Source of the DNA: Gluconobacter albidus | GTDB lineage: Bacteria; Pseudomonadota; Alphaproteobacteria; Acetobacterales; Acetobacteraceae | Direction of reading: 5' to 3' | NCBI RefSeq assembly: GCF_002723915.1 | Contig: NZ_BEWL01000004.1 | Coordinates: 148,094 to 212,093, forward strand | DNA: 64,000 nt | Shown here: positions 8,730 through 17,035 of the stretch, piece after piece | How positions within the stretch are numbered: position 1 is the first letter of the stretch | Layout: each line of letters begins with the position of its first letter | Program-made: the position numbers and the translations under genes | The notes under the pieces: generated by a model | Told to the model about the DNA's origin: nothing | The model's database searches: none | The model's input: the letters and a program-made list of their open reading frames with translations, nothing else

Positions 8730-9398
8730 ATGAACCTGTTTTCCGGCCGTCCCACATCTTTCGATCCCGCCTGGGCCACGCATGGCCTGCCCGGGACGGC
8801 GCAGCCCAACATCGCCAGAGCATTCCACACCCTCGGACAGCAGGTCGATCTGCTTCTGGTGCCGGGCCTGTTCGGCTCGGGCCCGGATCACTGGCAGTCA
8901 CACTGGGAGCAGGCTTACGGCCTGCGCCGCCTGCATCAGAAGGACTGGGAAACACCAGATCCCGCAGACTGGGAAGCCGCCCTGACGGAGGCTGTCGAAA
9001 CCTCAACACGCCCGGCTTTCCTGATCGCACACAGTCTCGGCGCCGTGCTGACCGCAAAATGGCTGACACGTCATGGCGGGCGGCGCGTTGCCGGAGCCTT
9101 TCTGGTGGCCCCGGCCGATATCGACCAGACGACACATCCGGATGTCGCGCTCATCCGTGCGTTCGGCCCCCTGCCTGCAACGCCTCTGCCCGCCGCCTCG
9201 GCCGTCATGGCCAGCAGCAACGATCCCTGGCTATCCCTGCCCCGCGCGCGCGAACTGGCCGGACACTGGCAGTCGGATTTTCTGGAAGCCGGCGCTGCGG
9301 GCCATATCGGCAGCAGCGAACCGCTGGGCCTGTGGGAGCATGGCGCAACAGCCATGCTCGATTTCGCCAGAAGGCGGCTGCCGCTCCGGGTCCAGTAA
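8730..9398 (+). CDS. RBBP9/YdeN-type alpha/beta serine hydrolase
   Basis: A small cytoplasmic alpha/beta hydrolase, 222 aa. The N-terminal strand LLLVPGLFGSGPDHWQSHWE is characteristic of this family. The nucleophile elbow is AHSLGAV, the acid lies in SSNDPW and the catalytic His in AAGHIGSSE. A good ribosome site (GAGGAG) precedes the ATG. Physiological substrate is unknown for most members. It is a single gene convergent with the copper ATPase, sharing a hairpin that overlaps its stop codon. Confidence 0.85.
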   Translation: MNLFSGRPTSFDPAWATHGLPGTAQPNIARAFHTLGQQVDLLLVPGLFGSGPDHWQSHWEQAYGLRRLHQKDWETPDPADWEAALTEAVETSTRPAFLIAHSLGAVLTAKWLTRHGGRRVAGAFLVAPADIDQTTHPDVALIRAFGPLPATPLPAASAVMASSNDPWLSLPRARELAGHWQSDFLEAGAAGHIGSSEPLGLWEHGATAMLDFARRRLPLRVQ

Positions 9399-9406
9399 CC
9401 CGGAGC
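9383..9406. terminator. Bidirectional hairpin between hydrolase and Cu-ATPase
   Basis: GCTCCGGGT (9383-9391) pairs perfectly with ACCCGGAGC (9398-9406) around a 6-nt loop. It covers the end of the hydrolase gene and lies just beyond the stop of the convergent ATPase gene. It has no long T-tract, so termination is inferred from position. Confidence 0.55.
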
Positions 9407-9414
9407 AGACGCCC

Positions 9415-11790
9415 TCAGGCCTGACGGCCGGAAGGTTTCCAGCGGTTGAGCAACAGGGAATTGCTCACCACCGAGACAGAACTCATGGCCATGGCCGCCC
9501 CCGCCACGATCGGATTCAACATGCCGAATGCCGCCAGCGGCAGGCCCAGAATGTTGTAAATGAAGGCGAAGAACAGGTTCTGCCGGATCTTGGACAGGGT
9601 AGCGCTGGACAGGGAAATTGCGTCCAGAACCCCGGTCATTTCGCTTTTCATCAACACGACATCCGCCGTATCGAGTGCCACGGCAGACCCGGCACCGATG
9701 GCAAATCCGACATCTGCCGCTGCCAAAGCAGGCGCATCGTTGATGCCATCGCCCACCATGCCCACCAGATCGCCCTGAGCACGGTATTTCGCCACGCCTT
9801 CGGCCTTGTGCTCTGGCAGAACGCCTGCCAGATACTCATCCACACCGACCTGTCGCGCCACGACCGAAGCCGCGCGTTCGTTATCGCCCGTCAGCATCAC
9901 AACACGAATGCCGCGCGCTTTCAGAGCCTGCACGGTCGTCACGGCATCGGTCCGCAGTTCATCCGCCAGCGCGATGATGCCCAGAACCTCTCCGGCCCGC
10001 GCTACGGCAATGACGGTATTGCCTTCGCTTTCCAGCGCGGCGACCGGCAGGGACGACAGGTCCAGCCCGCTGTCCTGCATGAAAGCAGGAGACCCCAGCC
10101 GTGCTTCCTGCCCGTCGATCCGGGCAATAACGCCCTTGCCGGGAACAGCTTCAAAACCCTCTGCTGCTACAGACGCGCTGACACCATTGCTCTGCGTATA
10201 GTCCACGATCGCCCGGGCCAGCGGGTGCTCCGAGTTGTGCTCAAGGGCGTAAGCAACGCCCAGAAGCGTATCCACGGGAATACCCGCTGCCGGATGAACC
10301 ACCGCAACAGTCGGGCGCCCCAGGGTCAGGGTACCGGTCTTGTCGACAATAATGGTCTTCAGCTTTTCGGCCCGCTCCAGCGCATCGGCATTGCGAAACA
10401 GAATACCGGATTGTGCGCCACGCCCCGTCCCCACCATGATGGCCGTCGGCGTGGCCAGACCCAGCGAACACGGGCAGGCAATGACCAGAACGGACACGGC
10501 AGAAACGAGACTCCAGACCGCAGATCCGGTCACAGCCCAGCCGATCAGGAACGTCAGCACCGCAATCCCGATAACGGCCGGGACGAAAATACCCGAAACC
10601 CGATCGGCCAGACGCTGCACATTCGCCTTGGAGCCCTGCGCCTGCTCGACCATTTTCACGATCCGCGCCAGTGCGGTATCCGCGCCAACGCCCGTGGCCC
10701 TGACACGCAGCGCCCCATTGGCGTTCATCGTCCCGCCAAACACGTCCTGCCCGGCTTCCTTGAGAACCGGCACGCTCTCACCCGTCAGCATGGATTCGTT
10801 GACTTCGGACGCCCCTTCAAGGACCTCTCCGTCCACCGGCACACTTTCACCAGGACGCACGACGAAAATATCGCCGACATGCATGTCCGCCACGGCCCGG
10901 TCCACGATCACGCCGTCACGCTCGACATGCGCAATCTGAGGCTGAAGCTGAAGCAGGCTTTCGATCCCGGCGCTGGTCCGGTTCTTGGCCCGCGTTTCCA
11001 TGAGCTTGCCGAGCGAAATCAGCGTGATGATGGACGCACTGGCTTCGAAATAGACATGCTGATGCAGCCCGAACACCACAACAACCGCACTGAACAGCCA
11101 GGCGATAGACGTCCCAAGAACGACCAGCACATCCATATTGGCCGAACCGCCTCGCACCGCATTCCAGGCCCTGCGATACAGATGCGCCCCGCACACGAAC
11201 TGCACGATCGTGGCGAACAGAAACTGCACTGGAACCGGTACGATCATGCGCCCGAAGAACATGCCGATCATCTCGGCAAAGAGCGGAAGGGACAGGACGA
11301 GCGTCAGGATGAACCGGTTGCGCTCCCGCTTCCAGATGGCCTCGCGCTTGGCCTTCGGGTCTTCCCGCGTTCCCTCGTCCAGTCTTGTTGCGCCAAAACC
11401 GGCCTTCTCGATCTTCCCGATCAGAAACGCCGGCTCGACCACGCCAGAAATATAATTGATATGCGCCCGCTCAGCCGCGAAATTGACGCTGGCCTGCACG
11501 GAAGGCTGACGGTTCAGGATCTTTTCGATCCGCGCCGCACAGGCCGCACAGGTCATGCCCGACAGCGACAGGTCAAGGCTCTGCTCGTCCACGGAAAAGC
11601 CCGCGCGGCGCACGGCGGCCACAACAGTCTCGATGGAGGAGGAGGCATTTTCAAAAGCGACCTGCGCACGTTCGGAGGCGAAATTAACGGTCGCACTGAC
11701 GCCCTCCTGACGGTTGAGGACTTTTTCGATCCGCGCGGCACAGGCGGCGCAGGTCATGCCGCCGACGGGGAAACTGATCGTTTCTGACAT
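9415..11790 (-). CDS. copA: Copper-translocating P1B-type ATPase
   Basis: An inner-membrane Cu(I) exporter, 791 aa. Two N-terminal heavy-metal domains each contain GMTCAACAARIEK. The eight-helix core carries the copper motif IACPCSLGLATP, phosphorylation site DKTGTLT, nucleotide-site HP in EHNSEHPLA, and hinge GDGINDAP. I start at MSETISFPVGG (ATG at 11790), since the extension to 11835 crosses the promoter. A G-rich site containing GGGGTA, between TTGAAA and TATATT boxes at 11842-11865, is a likely copper-repressor operator. It should supply the efflux arm of the copper system together with the CopZ and CopA/CopB genes nearby. Confidence 0.94.
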   Translation of the reverse strand: MSETISFPVGGMTCAACAARIEKVLNRQEGVSATVNFASERAQVAFENASSSIETVVAAVRRAGFSVDEQSLDLSLSGMTCAACAARIEKILNRQPSVQASVNFAAERAHINYISGVVEPAFLIGKIEKAGFGATRLDEGTREDPKAKREAIWKRERNRFILTLVLSLPLFAEMIGMFFGRMIVPVPVQFLFATIVQFVCGAHLYRRAWNAVRGGSANMDVLVVLGTSIAWLFSAVVVVFGLHQHVYFEASASIITLISLGKLMETRAKNRTSAGIESLLQLQPQIAHVERDGVIVDRAVADMHVGDIFVVRPGESVPVDGEVLEGASEVNESMLTGESVPVLKEAGQDVFGGTMNANGALRVRATGVGADTALARIVKMVEQAQGSKANVQRLADRVSGIFVPAVIGIAVLTFLIGWAVTGSAVWSLVSAVSVLVIACPCSLGLATPTAIMVGTGRGAQSGILFRNADALERAEKLKTIIVDKTGTLTLGRPTVAVVHPAAGIPVDTLLGVAYALEHNSEHPLARAIVDYTQSNGVSASVAAEGFEAVPGKGVIARIDGQEARLGSPAFMQDSGLDLSSLPVAALESEGNTVIAVARAGEVLGIIALADELRTDAVTTVQALKARGIRVVMLTGDNERAASVVARQVGVDEYLAGVLPEHKAEGVAKYRAQGDLVGMVGDGINDAPALAAADVGFAIGAGSAVALDTADVVLMKSEMTGVLDAISLSSATLSKIRQNLFFAFIYNILGLPLAAFGMLNPIVAGAAMAMSSVSVVSNSLLLNRWKPSGRQA

Positions 11791-11841
11791 CTGGAAAGGG
11801 TCCTGTCGGCTAGGAAGACGGGAGGAAAGCTCCACAAGAAA

Positions 11842-11865
11842 TATACCCCATACCCCTATTTTTCA
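11842..11865 (-). promoter_or_regulatory. Putative copper-responsive promoter of the Cu-ATPase
   Basis: On the minus strand, TTGAAA (-35 like) is followed by ATAGGGGTATGGGGTATA and a TATATT (-10 like) box, about 50-75 bases before the ATPase ATG. G-tract/TA-rich sites lying inside the promoter are typical of CsoR operators, and a CsoR-type gene lies at 19997-20338. Binding is inferred. Confidence 0.5.
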
Positions 11866-13574
11866 AGTGCAGAAAAAGCAGCTTTTCCACTCCCGAGAAC
11901 AATCTCGCGATCATGAAAAACACGCAGCGCATCATGATGCGCCACACTGACGCATGTGGTGTGGGGCAAAAAGAAAAGAAGGGCCTCGTAAAGACGACGT
12001 TCATTGACGTCGTCCAGAGCAGACGTCGCCTCGTCCAGAAACAGGATTGCAGGCCGGAACAGCAACGCCCGCGCCACCGCCAGACGCTGCTGCTCGCCCG
12101 GAGACAGCACAGCCCCCCAGTCCGCAGCTTCATCCAGCCGATGGCCGTATCCCGCCAGATTGACGGCTTCCAGAGCCTGCTGACAGAACGCTGTGTCGTA
12201 ATGGTCTGGCGTCGCGGGATAGCTCAGCGCCTGACGCAGGGTCCCGGACGGAACATAACTGCGCTGGGGCAGAAACATGGCCTGTCTCATATTGAAAGAG
12301 ACCTCTCCTCGCCCGTGACGCCACAGCCCGGCCAGCGCACGCAAAAAGGTGCTTTTTCCGGAACCGGACGGCCCACGCACCAGCCAGCGTTCGCCAGCCT
12401 GTATTGTCAGATCGCCAATCCGCGCAATCGGCGCCCCATCCGGCCGGTCCAGCGTCAGGTCGCGAATCTGCACGACAGGTGTTTCGGAAGCGAAACGTAC
12501 AATCCCGCTCCGGGACGACTGACTGACAACCCGCTCGAACTCGCCCAGACGCTGAAGCACCGAACGCAGGGTCGCCAGATCGGCATAATTGAAAATGAAC
12601 CATTCCAGACTGATCCGGACCTGCGTATAGGCCGAATTGATCTGCGAATAGAGCCCGAAACTCAGGGCATGAGCCATCGCTTTGGGGGCCAGCATCAGCC
12701 AGAGCGGTATCGTTGCGACTCCGGTATAAAACTCGCTGATGAAATTGACCCGCCACGTATACCGCACAACGGTGCGCCAGTTGGTGGCGATATGGGTCAG
12801 ATAGCCGGACAACCGCAACTGCTCGGCATTTTCGCCCCCATAAAAGGCGATCTGCTCCGAATTACGCCGCACATCCATCAGCCCGGCACGCAGATCGGCA
12901 TCGAAATGCTGCTGTCGGTAGTTCGCACCGATCAGCGGCGCGCCGAAGCGCTCCAGTATCCCGGAAGCCACCAGCGACGTGAGGACCGCTCCCAGAAAAA
13001 GATAGCCGGGAATGTGGAAATGATGACCATGCCAGTCGAAGGACAATACCCCTCCGATGTTCCAAAGAACGACCGCGAAAGACAGCAGCGTGGTCACCGC
13101 ATCAATGGCGTCCAGCCCCAGTTTGAGCGTCTGGACCGTCATCTGGGACAGATCGTCCGCAATACGCTGGTCGGGGTTGTCGGCCCGGTTCGGGCCATGT
13201 TCAAGCCGGTAATATGCCTCTTCCGACAGATACTGCCGCAGATAGACTTTCGTGTTCCACAGACGCCACCGCATCGAGAGAACCTGCGTCAGATAGGTCT
13301 GGGTCGCATGAACCCCCACGGAGCCGAGCGTCACCAGAAGGTAAAACGGCAGCATCCCCAGACAGCGCCCGACCTCTCCTGCAAAGAACGCATCGAAAAA
13401 CCGGTGATACCAGGCCCCGAACCAGACGGCGGACTGAACGTAGAGCACGGACAGCCCGATGGTCCCGCCCAGAAGGGACCAGGCCCACCACTTCTCTTCG
13501 GACTTCCAGTAAGGAAAAAGAACCTTCCAGTCCGCAAGGGAATGTGGCGGGGTTGCGTCGTCAGTAGTTTGCAC
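11856..13574 (-). CDS. SbmA/BacA-like ABC transporter (fused membrane and ATPase domains)
   Basis: An inner-membrane ABC protein of about 572 aa. The N-terminal half is an ABC_membrane_2 (SbmA/BacA, YddA, Rv1819c) domain with about six helices. The C-terminal half is an ATPase with GPSGSGKSTFLRALAG, LSPGEQQRLAVARAL and ILFLDEATSAL. Relatives move peptides, cobalamin or siderophore-like compounds. A GTG at 13574 overlaps the TonB-receptor stop by 14 bases and suits translational coupling; an ATG at 13637 is the alternative. Linkage to the receptor suggests it handles the same ligand across the inner membrane, which is inference. Confidence 0.82.
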   Translation of the reverse strand: MQTTDDATPPHSLADWKVLFPYWKSEEKWWAWSLLGGTIGLSVLYVQSAVWFGAWYHRFFDAFFAGEVGRCLGMLPFYLLVTLGSVGVHATQTYLTQVLSMRWRLWNTKVYLRQYLSEEAYYRLEHGPNRADNPDQRIADDLSQMTVQTLKLGLDAIDAVTTLLSFAVVLWNIGGVLSFDWHGHHFHIPGYLFLGAVLTSLVASGILERFGAPLIGANYRQQHFDADLRAGLMDVRRNSEQIAFYGGENAEQLRLSGYLTHIATNWRTVVRYTWRVNFISEFYTGVATIPLWLMLAPKAMAHALSFGLYSQINSAYTQVRISLEWFIFNYADLATLRSVLQRLGEFERVVSQSSRSGIVRFASETPVVQIRDLTLDRPDGAPIARIGDLTIQAGERWLVRGPSGSGKSTFLRALAGLWRHGRGEVSFNMRQAMFLPQRSYVPSGTLRQALSYPATPDHYDTAFCQQALEAVNLAGYGHRLDEAADWGAVLSPGEQQRLAVARALLFRPAILFLDEATSALDDVNERRLYEALLFFLPHTTCVSVAHHDALRVFHDREIVLGSGKAAFSALEK

Positions 13575-15912
13575 GAAGCGTCGCCATGAAGCTGCGCGGG
13601 GCAGCCGGGAAGTTGAACTGCCACTGACCGCTGGCACGCTCGTAATAATACCGGTTGGTCAGGTTTGTTGCGTTAAGCTGAAGCCGCAGGTGGCGGTTGA
13701 ACCGATACCCCGCCATGGCATCCAGAGTCATGTAACCGCCCTGGATGGTCGTGGCGTAACTGCCGCGCAGATTGCTGTTCGCATTAATTCCCGCCCCCAC
13801 GTTCAGGCCTTTGAGAAAACCATCCTGGACATTGTAATGTACCCAGGACTTGAACATGTGGTGCGGTGAGAAAACACCCCCGAAGTCGCTGACCTTCGAG
13901 TTCGAAACCTTCGTATCCAGATAGGTATACCCAATGGATACGTCGAGCCCCGGCAGGATCTGGCCATCAACCTGCGCTTCCCAGCCCTGACGGCGGATCG
14001 GACCGGTCGTGACGTAGAACTGCGAGTGATATGGATCCTGCACCGGCTGGTTGATGCTTTCCATCCGGAACAGCGCGGACGAGATGTTCAGGCGTCCGCG
14101 GAAATATTCCGCCTTGAACCCGGTCTCGACCTGATTGCCTTCCTGTGGCGCAAGACCGCCCCCACCATAGGTCTGCCTGCCGACGGCCGGCGTGAAAATG
14201 CTGGCATAACTGGCATACCATGAGATGTTCGGCGTGATCTGGTAAACCGTTCCCAGATAGGGGGTGAGCTGCCCGCGCAGATCAGCCTGATTGACCCACT
14301 CCCCCTTCGGGGCAGGAGAAATCTTCTGAAGCTTCTCATAGTAGCGTGAAACACGCCCACCCAGAATCAGGGACAGGTGCCGGATCACCTCCAGCCGAAG
14401 CTGACCATAGAACCCCCACTGATAGGCATAGTCATCCGTCCCGTATCCATCGGCATTCTGCTTGTAATCAAAGCAGCTTGCCGGAGGCTGGGGAACGGCA
14501 TTGGTGTTTTCGAGGCTGATATTGTTGTAGATATTGTTGCAGTTCACATTCGCATACTGCGTAATCTGCTCATAGGAATTGTAGTTGAACCCGAACAGCG
14601 CATGATGCGTCCTGTTGAGCAGCTTGAAACTGCCCTGAGCATACACATCCGCGGAGCGGGACGTGTTGGAGCCTCTGTATTTGGCAATCCCCTGATCCCG
14701 GTACTGAAGCTTTCCGGTCGTGGGACTGATCTTGTTCCAGGGCTCGTTATAGAAAATATTGTAGTCCTGGTCATAGAACGTGGCGCGGGCCGTCGCCGTC
14801 CAGTCCCCCCAGAGCTTCTGGGTGATGGACGCAATCGTCTGCTGCGTCATGTAGTTCGAATACCCCCAGCTCTGGCTCGGGTTCGCATCCCGGTTGCCGG
14901 ACCACAGCGTATTGGCCGTGGTCAGCGGCAGACCATAATAAGGTGCCGTAATGTCCTGCTGCTGGGCAGCATGAGAGACCATGAACGTCGTCGTGGGCGT
15001 AACATCCCACTCCAGCGCGCCATAGGCCTGCCATTTGCGCGAATGGGAGTATTTGTAGAAAAAATGGTTGTCCTGATACAGGTCGGCCGTCCGGAAACGC
15101 ACCGTCTTGGAGCGGTTCAGCGGAATGGTGATATCCGTATCCACCCGGTAATTGTCAAAACTGCCCACGCTGGCCGACCCGCCCGCAGCGAAGTCCATAC
15201 CAGGCTTTTTCGTCACCTGGTTGACCACGCCACCCGCGCCGCCTCCGCCCTGCAACAGACCGGAGGAGCCACGAAGCACCTCGATCCTGTCATACATTGA
15301 CAGATCAAAGGCCGCGTTGTTCAGCGTTCCTGCAGCGTTGGGCGTCCCATCAATCGACGTCGTGAGCTGATATCCGCGTGAATAATAATTGGAATTGGCC
15401 GTAGAGCCGGGAAAGACGCGAATCCCGTTGATCTGCCGCATCGCATCCGCCATCGTCAGCATGTTGGAATCTTCCATACGCTGCTGGGTGATGACCGAAA
15501 TGGACTGCGGCACGTCCTTGAGCGCCACGGGGCTTTTCCCCCAGACCTCAACGGCAGGCGCCGTATAGGTGTGGTTGGTCCCCAGAACCTGAATATTTTC
15601 CTCTGCCGCTGCGTCCAGATCGTCTGAAGAGCGCGATACGACTGCGGCAGGGGCTGCGGCGGAGACCGCAGCAGGGGCTTTCGCAGACTTCGCGGCAGGA
15701 GTTTCGGCGCGCCGGGAGACGCCGCAATGCACAGGACGCGGCGCCCTGTGTGTGGCATGGCAGACAGACGGGTGGTTTCTGGCGCGCTCTGCAACCGTAT
15801 CAGCCAGGGCCGCAGGGCATGCGCCCGCCATCAGGCTGCCCCAGATCAGGGCATGGTGGGAAATGGCGGAAAAGCCGAGCCGACGGCGAACTGAAATGCC
15901 ATGCTGTGTCAT
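13561..15912 (-). CDS. TonB-dependent siderophore-type outer-membrane receptor
   Basis: An outer-membrane barrel of 783 aa. After a long signal/Ala-rich leader comes the plug domain, with LKDVPQSISVITQQRM, YDRIEVLRGSSGLL and GGAGGVVNQVTKKP. The 22-strand barrel ends in an aromatic-rich C-terminus (LRANY, one residue past the usual terminal Phe/Tyr pattern). Start MTQHGISVRRRLG (ATG at 15912) has AGGACAG upstream. It lies between copZ and an SbmA-like ABC gene and reads in the same direction as both. Hydroxamate or catecholate siderophore is the family default, but the copper neighbourhood leaves open a copper-chelate ligand. Confidence 0.9.
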   Translation of the reverse strand: MTQHGISVRRRLGFSAISHHALIWGSLMAGACPAALADTVAERARNHPSVCHATHRAPRPVHCGVSRRAETPAAKSAKAPAAVSAAAPAAVVSRSSDDLDAAAEENIQVLGTNHTYTAPAVEVWGKSPVALKDVPQSISVITQQRMEDSNMLTMADAMRQINGIRVFPGSTANSNYYSRGYQLTTSIDGTPNAAGTLNNAAFDLSMYDRIEVLRGSSGLLQGGGGAGGVVNQVTKKPGMDFAAGGSASVGSFDNYRVDTDITIPLNRSKTVRFRTADLYQDNHFFYKYSHSRKWQAYGALEWDVTPTTTFMVSHAAQQQDITAPYYGLPLTTANTLWSGNRDANPSQSWGYSNYMTQQTIASITQKLWGDWTATARATFYDQDYNIFYNEPWNKISPTTGKLQYRDQGIAKYRGSNTSRSADVYAQGSFKLLNRTHHALFGFNYNSYEQITQYANVNCNNIYNNISLENTNAVPQPPASCFDYKQNADGYGTDDYAYQWGFYGQLRLEVIRHLSLILGGRVSRYYEKLQKISPAPKGEWVNQADLRGQLTPYLGTVYQITPNISWYASYASIFTPAVGRQTYGGGGLAPQEGNQVETGFKAEYFRGRLNISSALFRMESINQPVQDPYHSQFYVTTGPIRRQGWEAQVDGQILPGLDVSIGYTYLDTKVSNSKVSDFGGVFSPHHMFKSWVHYNVQDGFLKGLNVGAGINANSNLRGSYATTIQGGYMTLDAMAGYRFNRHLRLQLNATNLTNRYYYERASGQWQFNFPAAPRSFMATLRANY

Positions 15913-16032
15913 AATGTCTGTCCTAAAGAGACATGCCAGCCCCATGCAACAACCCGTTCCACGAAAAGCGCCGTGTCGCGGCCTGAGACTGGCAATGAAA
16001 CGCTCCTGTTCAGGAGGAGGCGTGCTCCTGCT

Positions 16033-16245
16033 TCAGGAAACGACGTCAAATCCCGTGTCTTCGACGACGCCCCTGAACGCTGCGGGCGAAACGTGGGCGG
16101 GGTCGTAAGAGACCGTCACCTTGCCGCCATCCAGCACGATATCGACGCCCGTTACGCCGTTTACGGCTTCAAGTGCGCGCTGGAGCTTGCCCGAACACCC
16201 GTTGCAGGACATGCCCTCGACCGTCATGTGCGCTGTTTCTGTCAT
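16033..16245 (-). CDS. copZ: CopZ-like copper chaperone (HMA domain)
   Basis: A 70-aa cytoplasmic heavy-metal-associated protein with the Cu(I) motif GMSCNGC and the usual beta-alpha-beta-beta-alpha-beta pattern. It would carry Cu(I) to the P-type ATPase encoded about 4.2 kb away on the same strand. A G-rich site (GGGGGTAGGG, 16308-16320) lies 65 bases upstream of its ATG. It transcribes toward the TonB receptor, with 120 bases between them containing a small hairpin at 16003-16016. Confidence 0.9.
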   Translation of the reverse strand: MTETAHMTVEGMSCNGCSGKLQRALEAVNGVTGVDIVLDGGKVTVSYDPAHVSPAAFRGVVEDTGFDVVS

Positions 16246-16555
16246 GTCACGAAATCCTTGAAAGAGAGAGAAACTCCCCCGGTGACGGGCATATCCACAT
16301 ACGATGCGGGGGTAGGGTTTATATAACTATTCACCATAAAACGATTCTGGCAATATTTCCTATTCCACGATAACAATATGATATATATACCGCACCGGGG
16401 TATGCAATTTTCATATTGCCTCCGAAACAGATTCGACAAGATAATTTTTTCAGACACGGAAAAATAATCTTTTCCGATCCCCCGGCAGGGTATAGGGTCA
16501 GATCAGATTCGAACGATGAATCGCTCCGTTTCTCCCCCTTCTGTGGTGATTTCTG
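16246..16555. promoter_or_regulatory. Divergent copper promoter region with repeated GGGTA motifs
   Basis: AT-rich region between copZ (minus) and the plus-strand copper operon. It holds three G-rich elements: GGGGGTAGGG at 16308-16320, the palindrome-like ATACC-N7-GGTAT at 16387-16403, and AGGGTATAGGGT at 16487-16498. These resemble the site in front of the Cu-ATPase. CsoR operators are commonly TACCC/GGGTA inverted repeats, so these are candidate operators for the nearby CsoR-type protein. Confidence 0.5.
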
Positions 16556-16948
16556 ATGGTCAGGACACATGCCCGGATCTGGATCGGCCTGCTGGCCTGC
16601 CTGCTCATGCAGGTCGGGCTGCTGCTCGGCACATCCACCGCGCAGGCCAGATCTGAGGCCCCCCACATGGCCATGGCAATGCACCACATGGCCCATCACC
16701 AGAAGCCGGATGCCAAAGACTGCTGCAAAACCTCAGCGTTCCATGCCATCCCCCATCCGCAACAGTCTTCCGAAGGCTGCTGCCACACCCATGCGGTCTC
16801 AACCGACCCCATGCTGACAACGGCGTCCATCCACCCGTCCGGCCCGGTCCGTGCGACTTCGCAGGCCTTTGCGTCCGGCCTGCAGGGCCGTTTCAGCGGC
16901 ACGGACTGGATCCCCGCCTCTCCGCCTCCCAAACCCCGCGCGATCTGA
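16556..16948 (+). CDS. Secreted Met/His/Cys-rich small protein of the copper operon
   Basis: 130 aa with an N-terminal hydrophobic signal (WIGLLACLLMQVGLLLGTSTAQA). The mature part begins with MAMAMHHMAHH and then two vicinal-cysteine sites (KDCCKT and EGCCHTH), with many His and Met residues. Such composition suits periplasmic Cu binding. I do not recognise a named family with certainty; it resembles short DUF2946-type proteins placed before copA/copB. It lies 87 bases before the multicopper oxidase ATG and probably opens the operon. Confidence 0.7.
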   Translation: MVRTHARIWIGLLACLLMQVGLLLGTSTAQARSEAPHMAMAMHHMAHHQKPDAKDCCKTSAFHAIPHPQQSSEGCCHTHAVSTDPMLTTASIHPSGPVRATSQAFASGLQGRFSGTDWIPASPPPKPRAI

Positions 16949-17035
16949 CACACGCCTGACCGGCGTGGACCCGTCCTGCTACCCGCAATGGGCATTCAGG
17001 GCCTCACCTTCTGTCATTTTCGCGGATTTATCCTC

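Noticed and set aside
9073..11787. 904-codon plus-strand open frame opposite the Cu-ATPase
   Set aside because: Composition (very rich in Arg, His, Gln, Pro) and full overlap with a P-type ATPase having all motifs show it is non-coding.
11913..13589. 558-codon plus-strand open frame opposite the SbmA-like ABC gene
   Set aside because: No family features, while the minus strand has Walker A, signature and Walker B motifs.
15913..16032. Possible Fur box in front of the TonB receptor in the copper region
   Set aside because: The best stretch (TGAGACTGGCAATGA) matches too few consensus positions; only a small hairpin (16003-16016) is notable.
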